Positions 8,247 to 16,147 of a stretch of 64,000 nt of DNA are shown piece after piece. The stretch spans positions 190,110 to 254,109 of the forward strand of contig PXRT01000013.1 in NCBI GenBank assembly GCA_003020925.1, written 5' to 3'. The position numbers and the translations under genes were made by a program. Each line of letters opens with the position of its first letter. Within the stretch, counting starts at the first letter, position 1. This DNA is from Halobacteriales archaeon QS_6_64_34 (lineage in GTDB: Archaea; Halobacteriota; Halobacteria; Halobacteriales; Haloarculaceae). The notes below the pieces were generated by a model. The model worked only from the letters and a program-made list of their open reading frames with translations, made no database searches and was not told where the DNA came from.

Positions 8247-8471
8247 GCACGGGCCCGACGTGTGGACCTTTCCTATAGACTGGTAGCCGTCACGTACTGT
8301 TCGGTAAGGGGCACGGACAAGTCAGGCCGGAGAGCGAGGAGCGAAAAGCGGGCGTCGAACAGCCGGCGAGACACCGTCGCCTTCATGGAGTTTTTACCTT
8401 TAATTCAGCTTTTCAGGCCTGCTATCTACCGAACCGACGGGTTTACACCGTCGAATCTGTGAGAGCCGAAC

Positions 8472-8645
8472 GTGCCCTCACAGCCAGCGGACAACTCCCC
8501 CAGTGCCGAGCTCCAGAGCGAGGCCTACCACATCACCGTCGACGGCGGCGCGGACTCGTTCTGTGCGCTCAGCATCAAATCACCCGAAAATGACCGGGCG
8601 TGGCTCATCTCCGATACGGTAACCGACCTCGAGTCGATGCGGTAG
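8472..8645 (+). CDS. Small haloarchaeal protein resembling the DUF7331 group (57 aa)
   Basis: A GTG-started frame of 57 codons carries AYHITVDGG and ends ENDRAWLISDTVTDLESMR. The ENxxAWLxSD ending resembles short haloarchaeal proteins grouped as DUF7331; this link is from memory and unverified. An AT-rich stretch (TTTTTACCTTTAATTC) lies about 75-85 bp upstream. It abuts the convergent next gene with no gap, which supports both stops. It contains one Cys and no membrane segment. Function unknown. Confidence 0.6.
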   Translation: MPSQPADNSPSAELQSEAYHITVDGGADSFCALSIKSPENDRAWLISDTVTDLESMR

Positions 8646-8933
8646 TCACTCCGTCGGGACCGCCCCAGTGCCGATGACCGCCCGCACCGCGTCTTCGAAC
8701 GCCTGTCGGTCCGGGAAGTACGTCTGGTCGACATCGTCGAGCACTGCAGCCAGCTCCTGTGGCCCATCGGGTGTCCGAACGGTTGTGTCACCTTCGCGGT
8801 CGACGACGGTGCTGTGTTCGATGCCCCACGTGAGCCGTGCGGTCACCCGCGAGAGCGGGGCCCCCTCGACGTCGGGTCCCTCGCCGAGTTCGACGGCCGG
8901 CGCTGTCTCCGCCTCGCTGTCCTCGTCGCTCAT
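8646..8933 (-). CDS. Small haloarchaeal protein resembling the DUF5789 group (95 aa)
   Basis: An acidic protein of 95 residues. After a charged N-terminus it reads VTARLTWGIEHSTVVDREGD, then TPDGPQELAAVLDD, and ends with a helix and the motif VIGTGAVPTE. This is the pattern of a small conserved haloarchaeal family that I recall as DUF5789. It lacks Cys, membrane segments and catalytic motifs. It is convergent with the 57-residue gene and divergent from the membrane protein gene at 9057. Confidence 0.75.
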   Translation of the reverse strand: MSDEDSEAETAPAVELGEGPDVEGAPLSRVTARLTWGIEHSTVVDREGDTTVRTPDGPQELAAVLDDVDQTYFPDRQAFEDAVRAVIGTGAVPTE

Positions 8934-9056
8934 ACCGGAACTGTGCCTGCGGGCCCGATTAGTGCTTTCGGAACGCGGGCGCTCCCGGATGCTCGTGCGG
9001 GCGCGTCTTGCGCCTGTCTGACGGGTAGTTTTGGGGAACGGCGCTCTAGTACCGCT

Positions 9057-10019
9057 ATGACCAGTTTGACGGACGTATACGAGGGGGAGGTCGGCCGCGT
9101 GGCGACGCGGCGCCAGCAGCTCGTCGGCGGCGGGTTGTGCCTGGCCGGCGCGGCGGGGCTCGTAAGCGCCATCGCGCTGGCGACAACCGGCCTCGGCTCA
9201 ACCCTCGGATTGGGCGACTACGTGGCCCGTGAGGTCGCCGGCATCGTCGCCGGTATCGGCCTGCCAGCGGTCGTGCTCGGCATCTTCGCCGTGCTCCCGG
9301 CCGGCCCCCGGACCCGACTGGCCGCAGTCGGCGGCGCCGGCGTGGCACTGGTCGGCGTGGCCGCGTTCCAGCAGCTCTACCCGTACAGCTGGCTGGCCGA
9401 CGCCCCGCTGCTCGCGCTGGGGGCCAGCGCCGTCTACTTCGCCGGCGTACTGACGACGTTCTGGTGTCTGTTCGCCGCACTGGCGACGTTCAAGACCCGC
9501 AACGACCCCGGCGGCACCGCCCGAATGGCGGTCACCGAGGAAGGGACCATCAAACTCGTCGAGGAGTCGCGCTCGATTCCCGGCCTGGGCGGTATCGGCT
9601 TCCTCGGCCGCGACCCCGACGGCGACGTCGAGACCCAGACCAACCGCCGCGAGACGACCACCAGCGACGGCGGGTCGACCACCCAGCAGGCCGATACGGC
9701 GACCCGACAGCCCGATACCAGCGTCCAGCAAACGCCGTCGGGCGCCCATGGCCCGTCTGAACACGAACTCGACCCGACGTTGGCTAACGCCGGTCCGGAG
9801 GCCAGCCCCACCACCGACGGCGGCACTGCCACCGCCACCGGACGGGACCCCATCACCGAGACGGCGGCCCACCGGGGCGAACCCGACAACTACTGTGGCA
9901 ACTGCCGGCACTTCCAGTACGTGATGGACGGCGACGACGTCGCCCCCTACTGCTCGTTCCACGAGGAGACGCTTGACGACATGGACGCCTGTCCCGCCTG
10001 GGTCGACAACGGCCAGTAG
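9057..10019 (+). CDS. Membrane protein with C-terminal Cys-rich zinc-ribbon-like domain
   Basis: A protein of 320 residues. The first 150 contain four hydrophobic membrane segments (about 22-45, 60-80, 86-106 and 115-140). A Thr/Gln/Asp-rich, probably disordered linker follows (about 195-270). The last 45 residues have YCGNCRHFQY, PYCSFH and ACPAW, which gives a C-x2-C...C...H...C metal-site pattern. The linker composition is typical of haloarchaea. The Cys cluster may bind zinc or iron; its side of the membrane is not known. It is a lone gene, and a MITE lies 54 bp downstream of its stop. Confidence 0.75.
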   Translation: MTSLTDVYEGEVGRVATRRQQLVGGGLCLAGAAGLVSAIALATTGLGSTLGLGDYVAREVAGIVAGIGLPAVVLGIFAVLPAGPRTRLAAVGGAGVALVGVAAFQQLYPYSWLADAPLLALGASAVYFAGVLTTFWCLFAALATFKTRNDPGGTARMAVTEEGTIKLVEESRSIPGLGGIGFLGRDPDGDVETQTNRRETTTSDGGSTTQQADTATRQPDTSVQQTPSGAHGPSEHELDPTLANAGPEASPTTDGGTATATGRDPITETAAHRGEPDNYCGNCRHFQYVMDGDDVAPYCSFHEETLDDMDACPAWVDNGQ

Positions 10020-10073
10020 GGGCGGGTTTCCGGGCTGTTCGAGCGATAGATAAATCATTCGAACACGACGAGG

Positions 10074-10300
10074 GGTAGTGTTTAGTTTAGTAGAAAACGC
10101 GGAAGAGAGTCAGAAAGCCCCGGCTGGCTTCGGTCGGGGGGCTCGCTGCGCTCCTCGGCCTTCGGCCTGCGGTGCTTACGTCGCCCGCCTTCCCGAAGCC
10201 AGCCGCCCCTTTCAGTCCCACCGCGCAGCGAGTCGCAGTAGTCGAGCGGTCGGGGGCTTTCTGGCTGGTGACAGTCTAAATCGCCTAACTAAACACCACC
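10074..10300 (+). mobile_element. MITE copy A (227 bp)
   Basis: Its ends are GGTAGTGTTTAGTTTAG and, inverted, GGTGGTGTTTAGTTAGG. Subterminal inverted repeats TCAGAAAGCCCC and GGGGCTTTCTGG bring the halves together. The flanking 8-mers CGACGAGG (10066-10073) and CGACGGGG (10301-10308) match at 7 of 8 bases and are probably a decayed target duplication. There is no internal transposase. A GCCCCTTTCAGTCCCACC stretch (10205-10222) is shared with the hairpin at 47195-47254. Confidence 0.85.
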
Positions 10301-10352
10301 CGACGGGGAATCCTGGCGTTTAACACAGACGGGTTGCGTACGTGGGATAACA

Positions 10353-10676
10353 ATGGAATTCTGTGACGACTGTGGCTCGATGATGAAGACAGAGGACGAT
10401 ATGTGGATATGCGGGAGCTGTGGCTACGAGAAGGCACGCGACGCCAAAGCGGAGAAGAAGGCGGTCACGACACAGGGCCAGAAGTCCTCCGAGGTCGTCG
10501 ACACCTCCGAGGTCGACGTCGAGGACATGGGGCCGACGACGGGCGCGCGCTGTCCCGAGTGTGGCAACGAGCGGGCGTTCTACGAGATGAAACAGATTCG
10601 GGCCGCCGACGAGTCCGAGACCCGGTTTTTCACCTGCACCGAGTGTGAGCACAAGTGGCGGGAGGACGACCACTAG
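10353..10676 (+). CDS. tfs: Transcription factor S (TFIIS-like RNA polymerase cleavage factor)
   Basis: Stimulates the intrinsic RNA cleavage of archaeal RNA polymerase to rescue backtracked complexes. At 107 residues it has the usual length. The N-terminal zinc ribbon is C4/C7 and C20/C23, then comes a linker, and the C-terminal ribbon is C67/C70 and C95/C98. The catalytic acidic pair Asp86-Glu87 is on the hairpin RAADESETRFF. All eight Cys are present. A MITE ends 52 bp upstream, so the promoter is squeezed between the element and the start. Confidence 0.95.
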   Translation: MEFCDDCGSMMKTEDDMWICGSCGYEKARDAKAEKKAVTTQGQKSSEVVDTSEVDVEDMGPTTGARCPECGNERAFYEMKQIRAADESETRFFTCTECEHKWREDDH

Positions 10677-10680
10677 AGTC

Positions 10681-11292
10681 GTGTCCCCCGACGCCGCGTT
10701 CCCGGTCGTCCCCGAGACGCGGCTGGCCGACGGCGGCTGGGAACTGACCGACGAACAGGTCGAGACTGTCTTCGAGCTACCGACGGCCAGCGTCGCCGGG
10801 GCGACCAGCGTCTACGACGACGTCCGAACGCGCGAGGCGGCCGAGTCGGCGGCCGGACTCGACCGTCAGTGGCGCTTCTTTTTTGCGACGGCGCTGACTT
10901 TCCGGCCGCCGTTGGCGCCCGGCATTGGCCCGGCGATGATACTGCCGACAGTGCGCTCGGAAGCCGGGTCGACCTTTGCGAGCGAACTGCGCGACAGGGG
11001 GTTCGAGAACGTCTCGCGGGGCCGCCGGGAACGGGCACGCACCAGGGATGGCGATAGACTGCATCTGCGTAGCTACATGGCGGATTTACCCCTCGATGCG
11101 GTCGAGACCACGCTGTCGGTTGTCGGCTGGGTCGGCGTCTGGCACGCCGACGGGTTCCGCATCGCCGCAGGTGCCTATCCGGACCGGCCGGTCGGCGAGA
11201 TTCTCGGCCTCGAGGACCCCGACGAGCCGCTGGACCGGTCGCCCCAGAACTACCAGGACGAACTGCTCGGCCTCATCCGCGCCGTCGAGTGA
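10681..11292 (+). CDS. Uncharacterised haloarchaeal protein downstream of tfs
   Basis: A protein of 203 residues with a GTG start four bases after the tfs stop; a longer frame reaches back to 10645 inside tfs. It reads SPDAAFPVVPETRLADGGWE, later FFFATALTFRPPLAPGIGPA and SYMADLPLDAVETTLSVVGW. No catalytic motif, Cys cluster or membrane helix stands out. The last third resembles a compact alpha/beta fold. The tight spacing suggests co-transcription with tfs. I do not recognise the family. Confidence 0.7.
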   Translation: MSPDAAFPVVPETRLADGGWELTDEQVETVFELPTASVAGATSVYDDVRTREAAESAAGLDRQWRFFFATALTFRPPLAPGIGPAMILPTVRSEAGSTFASELRDRGFENVSRGRRERARTRDGDRLHLRSYMADLPLDAVETTLSVVGWVGVWHADGFRIAAGAYPDRPVGEILGLEDPDEPLDRSPQNYQDELLGLIRAVE

Positions 11293-11677
11293 GCGCGAGC
11301 AGTCCGCCGTCGGGGACCAGTTCGACCGGTCCCAGGCCGAGCCGACGGGCCAGCCCGCTGGGCTCGGCGTCGGCACCGATGCGGGCGACCGGCACCCCGC
11401 GAACGCGGACCTCGGCGGTCAGTCCGACCGCAGAGAGCAGCGCCGCCGCGTCCATCACGGGGACCGGCCGCCCTCGATACAGCGAGATGGCGGCGGGCAC
11501 GGAGGGCAGGTCCAGCGCCACGAGGTCATCGTAGCCGACGACGCTCGCCCGGTGCCCGTCAAGTTCGATGTCCAGGTCGGCCTCGACCGAGAGTTCGGAC
11601 CGGTCTTCGAGGGCGTCCAGCAGCTCCGCGAGGCTCTCGGGCGGGTCACCGTGCTCTCGGCTCGATGTCGTCGTCAC
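11273..11677 (-). CDS. Uncharacterised haloarchaeal protein (134 aa)
   Basis: GTG-started; the GTG overlaps the stop of the upstream gene (GTGA), so translation is coupled. It opens with a helix (SLAELLDALEDRSELSVEAD). Beta-rich text follows (IELDGHRASVVGYDD; AISLYRGRPVPVMD), ending LVPDGGLLALTRRRG. The last 20 bases overlap the convergent gene ending at 11292. No motif allows a function. Confidence 0.6.
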   Translation of the reverse strand: MTTTSSREHGDPPESLAELLDALEDRSELSVEADLDIELDGHRASVVGYDDLVALDLPSVPAAISLYRGRPVPVMDAAALLSAVGLTAEVRVRGVPVARIGADAEPSGLARRLGLGPVELVPDGGLLALTRRRG

Positions 11678-11877
11678 TCCTTCTCTCGGGCCCTGACGGT
11701 AAGTGTGCCGTCGACGCGCCAGTAAGCGTGCTCCGGGTCCTCGCCCGTGGTACTGGGGACGTCGACTTCCATGTCCTCGAACTCGTACGTTATCTCGGCG
11801 TTTCGGCCGGTCAATCGGTCGTACAGCCCTATTGCGAGTTCGGGCCACGTCGTCGTCTCGTCGGGGGAATCACTCAT
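11674..11877 (-). CDS. Small uncharacterised haloarchaeal protein (67 aa)
   Basis: Starts MSDSPDETTTWPELAIGLYD, then RLTGRNAEITYEFEDMEVDV and a C-terminal AYWRVDGTLTVRAREKE. It looks like a single helix plus an antiparallel beta sheet. It is the first gene of a coupled pair (GTGA overlap with the next). An ATG seven codons upstream exists but adds an unconvincing extension. Function unknown. Confidence 0.65.
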   Translation of the reverse strand: MSDSPDETTTWPELAIGLYDRLTGRNAEITYEFEDMEVDVPSTTGEDPEHAYWRVDGTLTVRAREKE

Positions 11878-11976
11878 ACGGATGCCTGTTAGTGTCACTG
11901 GGGCTTGAAACCACGGCCTGCGGTCCCCTTCGCTCGCGGTTGCACCGTTCGCTTCGAGGCCGCCCTCGGCCCGTTC

Positions 11977-12696
11977 CTACGGTCTTCTCGCAAACGTCAG
12001 ATAGCCGGTGTGGCCGACGCCACCGGTAGAGGGACGGGAGCCACGGTCGTCGAAGTCCATCTCCCGCTGGATGGTGTCGAGGGTCTCGATACCGTAAAGC
12101 CCCACCTCGCGGGCCGCGGCGACGACCTCTCGGGTGTTCTCGACAAAGGGGGAGTACACCGCAAGCGAGCCGCCACGCGAGAGCAGCGTTGGTGTGCGCT
12201 CGACGACAGCCGGGGCGTCCTCGGTATCCAGTGTCACCACGTCGAAGCCCGACAGCTCGTCGAGGTCGTCGGTCACGTCGCCGGTCCGGACCTCGACGCT
12301 GTTTGCGACGCCGGCTGTCTCCATGTTGTTGCGGGCCACGTCGGCGAAGTCGGGGTCGATTTCGTAGGTCACTACCTCTGTGCCCATCCGACCCATGTAG
12401 GCGCTGAGGATACCGGTCCCGGTCCCCGCGTCCAGCACGCGGTCGCCGGCGGCGACGCCGGTCTTGCCCACCACGAGACCCACGTCGCGGGGCATCATCG
12501 GCGCGCCGGTGCGTTCCAGATGGGCAAAGAGGTCCGGCCCGCGCAGCCGCCGGACGGTGAAGGCGGTACCCAGATGGGTCTCGACGACGTCGCCGGGTGC
12601 CACGTCTTCGGGTACCTCCAGAATGCCGAGGTCGGACTCGAAGCGCTCGCCGGGGGCGAGCAGGTACTCGCGGTCCTCGTGGACGAACAGGTACAC
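11977..12696 (-). CDS. trmI: tRNA (adenine-N1)-methyltransferase, TrmI family
   Basis: Uses S-adenosylmethionine to make 1-methyladenosine at T-loop positions 57/58 of archaeal tRNA. In this 239-residue protein an N-terminal beta domain (YLLAPGERFESDLGI) precedes the Rossmann methyltransferase core. Motif I is VLDAGTGTGILS at 87-98, with an acidic YEIDPDFA for the SAM ribose and DVVTLDTEDAP in motif IV. The GTG at 12696 is one base after the nac stop, and the family pattern starts there, so the longer frame running into nac was rejected. The nac-trmI pairing is common in archaea. Confidence 0.9.
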   Translation of the reverse strand: MYLFVHEDREYLLAPGERFESDLGILEVPEDVAPGDVVETHLGTAFTVRRLRGPDLFAHLERTGAPMMPRDVGLVVGKTGVAAGDRVLDAGTGTGILSAYMGRMGTEVVTYEIDPDFADVARNNMETAGVANSVEVRTGDVTDDLDELSGFDVVTLDTEDAPAVVERTPTLLSRGGSLAVYSPFVENTREVVAAAREVGLYGIETLDTIQREMDFDDRGSRPSTGGVGHTGYLTFARRP

Positions 12697-12697
12697 G

Positions 12698-13081
12698 CTA
12701 CTCCAGCTCGTCGACCGCGTCCGCCAGGTCGCCGTCGTTTGCTTCCAAGGCCTCGCGTGCGGTGTCCTCGTCGGCACCGGTCCGCATCGCGACGATTTCG
12801 ACGTCGTCCTCGTCGACTGCGCTGCCCGCGCCCGAATCGGCCGAGTCCTCGCCGTCGGCTTCGCCTTCCGCGAGCGCTCGGCTCTCGGGGTCGCCGACGA
12901 CCTGGTAGGTCTTCTGGCCCTGGGCTTCCATCAGCTGGACCTCGGCGTCCGTGAAGACGAGTTCCTCGTCGGGGGTCCGGATAATCACTTCCTCGGCATC
13001 GATATCCGCCATATCGATACCCATCTGTTCCATCATCTGTTTCATCTTTCGCGGGTTCATCCCGCCGCCTCCGCCGAACAT
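12698..13081 (-). CDS. nac: Nascent polypeptide-associated complex protein (archaeal NAC)
   Basis: A ribosome-associated homodimeric chaperone that contacts emerging chains. In its 127 residues the Met/Gly-rich start [19 protein letters not shown] is followed by the NAC beta domain ([20 protein letters not shown]). An acidic linker leads to a C-terminal UBA domain ([20 protein letters not shown]). The linker is longer and more acidic than in non-halophiles. It is the first gene of the nac-trmI operon. Confidence 0.95.
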   Translation of the reverse strand: MFGGGGGMNPRKMKQMMEQMGIDMADIDAEEVIIRTPDEELVFTDAEVQLMEAQGQKTYQVVGDPESRALAEGEADGEDSADSGAGSAVDEDDVEIVAMRTGADEDTAREALEANDGDLADAVDELE

Positions 13082-13206
13082 ACCCGAGGCTGGGCGTTCT
13101 GGATAAAAAAGCCCACCGACCCACCGCTGTTCACCGGGGTCACAGACTCGCCACGAGCGAGCCCTTGACTGCGGTGCCCGGACAGCGAGCGCGCCACAGC
13201 ACCGCG

Positions 13207-13686
13207 TCAGTCTCCCTCGCTCGTCTTCCGCGGCAGGTCGCCGTACAGCTCGCGGTTCATCAGGTCGGCGACGAACTGCCGGATTTCGTCGCGCAGTTCG
13301 GCCTCGTCGTCGTAGCTGACGACCCGGGCGTCCCAGCGCTGGCTGATGGAGCGTATCATCGCACTGGAGACGGCGTCCTCGTGAGCGAACATGACCCGCT
13401 CGCGGCCCCGCTCGTCTAGGTCTTCGAGCGGGATATCGGGGTCGACCGCGAGGAAGGCGTTGACGCCGGGGTCGGCCCGCAAGGACCCCTGTATCGAGCG
13501 GAGCGTCCCCATCATCTCGTCGAGCGCTTCGTCCCCAGCAGACGCCGCGGGGAGCGAGACATCGTCTGGGTCGACGCCGTCGGGCACGAGGTCGACCACG
13601 TCGAAGGTGGTGTACGGTCCCATCAGGTAGACGAGGAAATCGCCGTAGGGAACGGACCCGAGCGAGGCCTTGATTCGGGCGTGCAT
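13207..13686 (-). CDS. Uncharacterised haloarchaeal protein (159 aa)
   Basis: Starts [20 protein letters not shown] and continues with [14 protein letters not shown]. The middle shows [20 protein letters not shown] and [19 protein letters not shown], and then a helical C-terminus. GPYTTFD and the [10 protein letters not shown] box look like conserved family signatures, but I cannot name the family with confidence. It has no membrane segments or Cys. It is divergent from the ArsR-type regulator across an AT-rich promoter region. Confidence 0.7.
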   Translation of the reverse strand: MHARIKASLGSVPYGDFLVYLMGPYTTFDVVDLVPDGVDPDDVSLPAASAGDEALDEMMGTLRSIQGSLRADPGVNAFLAVDPDIPLEDLDERGRERVMFAHEDAVSSAMIRSISQRWDARVVSYDDEAELRDEIRQFVADLMNRELYGDLPRKTSEGD

Positions 13687-13784
13687 ACCGGAATCACATA
13701 GCGATAGTATATAAAGTTCGGCGATACTCAATGTTGATTGACTCAGCAACTGTTATGTCGGTCGGCAAGAGAGCTATAGATAGG

Positions 13785-14177
13785 ATGGGCACCAGCACGC
13801 GCGACGAAAAAACCGAGCCGGCGGAGCCCGCGAACCTCCTCCCCGAGCGGAGCGTCCTCACCTTCGAGGAGTACATGGCGATGCAGCGGGCCATCGGCAA
13901 CGAGACCCGGTTTCGGGTTCTCTATCGACTCAAGCGCGACGGTGAGATGAGCGCCAAGGAGCTACGGGAGGCACTGGACCTACCCAGCAACACGCTCCAT
14001 CACCACCTCGATACGCTGGTCGAAGTGGGCCTCGTCGAGAACCGTAAGCGCAACGAACCGACCAGCGAGGGACTCTACTCCTACTATCGGGCGACGGCGC
14101 TGGGCGAAGCGCTGCTCGACCACGGTGTCGAGGAACTGCTCCGCCGCGAGCAGACGTTCGCCGACGCATACGCATAG
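13785..14177 (+). CDS. ArsR-type winged helix-turn-helix regulator
   Basis: A protein of 130 residues. MQRAIGNETRFRVLYRLKRD, then SAKELREALDLPSNTLHHHL is a clear ArsR-like winged HTH, with the recognition helix at the second part and a wing around RKRNEPTSEGLYSYYRATAL. No Cys pair for metal sensing is present, so it is not a metal-responsive ArsR. ATGs at 13731, 13755 and 13785 are all in frame. I chose 13785, which leaves a short acidic N-terminus, but 13755 is possible. The target is unknown. Confidence 0.8.
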   Translation: MGTSTRDEKTEPAEPANLLPERSVLTFEEYMAMQRAIGNETRFRVLYRLKRDGEMSAKELREALDLPSNTLHHHLDTLVEVGLVENRKRNEPTSEGLYSYYRATALGEALLDHGVEELLRREQTFADAYA

Positions 14178-14453
14178 TCACTCTTCCCACGTCACCTGGA
14201 CGCCGTTGTCCCGCAGGATGACCCGATAGGTCGACCCGTCGCGGATATCGCCCGCCTCGATGTTCAGCGTAATCGTTCTGCCAGTCCGTCCTCGATGGCC
14301 GCCGTGAGTTCGTACGTGCCCGGCCAGCTGATTCTGGGGTCGAACTCCCGGGACGCGCTGGCGTCAAGGGACAGCGTCCGTCGTCTCGCCCCGACAGCCG
14401 GCCAGTGCGGGCGTCGAGAAGACGACTACGCCGAGAAGGGAGCGGCGGCACAT
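14178..14453 (-). pseudogene. Decayed small lipoprotein gene (two frameshifts)
   Basis: From an ATG at 14453 the frame encodes an N-terminus with a lipobox: MCRRSLLGVVVFSTPALAGC. The frame then stops after about 30 codons. A second frame continues as LSLDASASREFDPRISWPGT and stops. The first frame resumes as RTITLNIEAGDIRDGSTYRV and ends GVQVTWEE. Together these describe one exported beta-rich lipoprotein of about 90 residues or more, broken by two indels. It lies between two intact genes. Confidence 0.65.
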
Positions 14454-14461
14454 ACCAGCGG

Positions 14462-14929
14462 TCAGCTGTCGGTACCCTGCCGAACTTTCACGGCCATCCC
14501 CGTCTCGAAGTCGGCCATCCCGCCCCCGGGAAGCTCCGCGCGGCCGACGGCCAGCATGTCGCCGTCCTCGTGGACGACGAGCGCCTCGTCGCCGGGCCGG
14601 ATGTCGGGGTCCGCCTGCTGCACGAACTTCGCGAACGCGTTGCGACCCTCGCGGACGAACGGCTCGCTCTCGTCGCCCACTACGACCCGGTGGGCGGGGG
14701 CGTCAAACGTCACAAGTAAGCGCCGGCCGCCGGCCAGCCCGAGGACGAAGCGGCCGTCGGTGGCGTAGGTGGCGATGCGGCCGTCGTCGGCGTGGACCTG
14801 GCGGGGCCGCCCCGAACTGGTGTGGGTGATGTCGATTCGGTCCACGGACGGGAACAGCGCCGCGCCGGCGCCGCGACCGAACTGGTAGTCGGCCCCACGA
14901 CGGAGGCCACGGAACTCGCTGTCGCTCAT
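14462..14929 (-). CDS. PUA-domain RNA-binding protein
   Basis: A protein of 155 residues. The C-terminal part, FAKFVQQADPDIRPGDEALV then VHEDGDMLAVGRAELPGGGM, is a PUA domain of the kind found in archaeosine tRNA-guanine transglycosylase and related RNA-modifying proteins. The N-terminal half (RGADYQFGRGAGAALFP; RPRQVHADDGRIATYATDG) resembles the pre-PUA region of the same group. No catalytic residues of a transglycosylase are present, so it is probably an accessory or stand-alone RNA-binding protein. The start MSDSEFRGLR was chosen over an upstream ATG without family support. Confidence 0.75.
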   Translation of the reverse strand: MSDSEFRGLRRGADYQFGRGAGAALFPSVDRIDITHTSSGRPRQVHADDGRIATYATDGRFVLGLAGGRRLLVTFDAPAHRVVVGDESEPFVREGRNAFAKFVQQADPDIRPGDEALVVHEDGDMLAVGRAELPGGGMADFETGMAVKVRQGTDS

Positions 14930-15069
14930 TGCCCGATTTGGCGGCCGTGTGGGTAACCCGCTTTCGGTCCGCGAGCAGCCGCCCGCGACCACGTGGATGT
15001 CACTCACTCCCACGTTGGTGGCCGCGTTTGGGGAAGTTTATACCCGGTGACTCGCTAGAGCCGACCACA

Positions 15070-15264
15070 ATGGCTACAGACAAGCGGAAAGTGTATGCGG
15101 GCGTCGCGCTACTGGTCGTCAGCTCGGTGCTGATTCTCACGTCGGGCCCGTTTGATATCGACATCTCGACCACCATCGCCGGCGTCATGGGCGCCATCGC
15201 GGCGCTGGGACTGGCCGCCGGTGCGTTGCTGGTCGGAACTTCCGAGGACGGTCGGGCAGTCTAA
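15070..15264 (+). CDS. Small two-helix membrane protein (64 aa)
   Basis: After a charged MATDKRK start there are two hydrophobic segments, about 8-26 (VYAGVALLVVSSVLILTSG) and 35-58 (TTIAGVMGAIAALGLAAGAL), and a short acidic tail. A TTTATA box lies about 30-35 bp upstream of the ATG, the right distance for a nearly leaderless transcript. This promoter supports it as a real gene. It has no recognisable family role. Confidence 0.7.
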   Translation: MATDKRKVYAGVALLVVSSVLILTSGPFDIDISTTIAGVMGAIAALGLAAGALLVGTSEDGRAV

Positions 15265-15304
15265 ACGCAGTTCTTCTAGTTCGTCGTCCGCCCGCGAGCG
15301 GCCG

Positions 15305-15802
15305 CTATAACAGGAATGTATCGGGCTCTTCGCTCAGGTCGACGAAGCCGTCGACAGCCGACTTGAGGTCCTCGGAGGAGGACTCCTCGAACCCCATCGC
15401 TTCGATGCGACACCCCTCGTGGCGGACGTACCGACAGACGCGGGCGAAGTCGCCGTCGCCGGTACAGAGCACGATGGCGTCGTTGTGTTTCGCCAGCGTG
15501 ACCGCGTCGAGGCTCATTCCCACGTCCCAGTCGGCCTTCTGGGAGCCGTCCTGGAACGTCTTGATGTCCTTGATACGGGTCTCGAAGCCGATGTCGGTCA
15601 GGGCCTCGAAGAACGTCTCCTCCTCCGGGGAGTCGGCGCGGATGACGTAGGCGATAGCGCGGGTGAGTTCGCGGCCGTCGACGGCCGCCTCGAGCAGTTC
15701 CGAGTAGTCGATGTTGCGCGTGTAGAGACTCCGGGCTGTGTGATAGAGGTTCTGGGCGTCGGCCAGGACGGCCACGCGTTGCCCTGGGTGTGAGACAGTC
15801 AT
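15305..15802 (-). CDS. NYN-domain (PIN-like) putative ribonuclease
   Basis: A protein of 165 residues. The NYN/LabA-type fold is marked by VAVLADAQNLYHTARSLYTR, with the first metal-binding Asp near residue 15. It continues with QKADWDVGMSLDAVTLAKHN (two Asp) and IVLCTGDGDFARVCRYVRHE, whose GDGDF motif supplies the last acidic residues. NYN proteins are RNases related to the PIN family. The full acidic set is present, so activity is likely. The RNA target is unknown. Confidence 0.85.
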   Translation of the reverse strand: MTVSHPGQRVAVLADAQNLYHTARSLYTRNIDYSELLEAAVDGRELTRAIAYVIRADSPEEETFFEALTDIGFETRIKDIKTFQDGSQKADWDVGMSLDAVTLAKHNDAIVLCTGDGDFARVCRYVRHEGCRIEAMGFEESSSEDLKSAVDGFVDLSEEPDTFLL

Positions 15803-16002
15803 ACGGTGATTTCTCACCTGAACCCGGATAGGTTTTCGGGGTCGGCGGAGAGCAAAAATGCTAAGTCGCTCTCGGACGCCCATGTGAGTATGCGACGGCG
15901 CCACGCAACGGTACGGCGGGTACCCAGCGGCGACGGCGTCGTCCCGAAACGCAAGCGCAAGCGGTGACTCCTGGCTCGCGGCGGGCGTGGCACTCCCGTC
16001 GC

Positions 16003-16077
16003 GGGTCGTCGACGCTCGGCGGGCGCGGTTCACCCGCAGGGGGTCGTCGACGCTCGGCGGGCGCGGTGCATCCGCAG
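16003..16077. repeat. Two tandem 37-bp direct repeats (38-bp period)
   Basis: GGGTCGTCGACGCTCGGCGG, continuing to CCGCAG, occurs at 16003-16039 and 16041-16077 with two mismatches (GGTTCACCC versus GGTGCATCC). A weaker third unit precedes it. The block lies 70-145 bp upstream of dapA. It has too few copies and no spacers for a CRISPR array. Confidence 0.75.
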
Positions 16078-16147
16078 AGGGTCGCCTTCTCTTCGGTATC
16101 GACTGCAACCGGACGACTAATCCCACAGCGACACCACACACTCAGTA

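Noticed and set aside
16003..16077. CRISPR array
   Set aside because: There are only two units, separated by a single base, with no spacers and no cas genes nearby.
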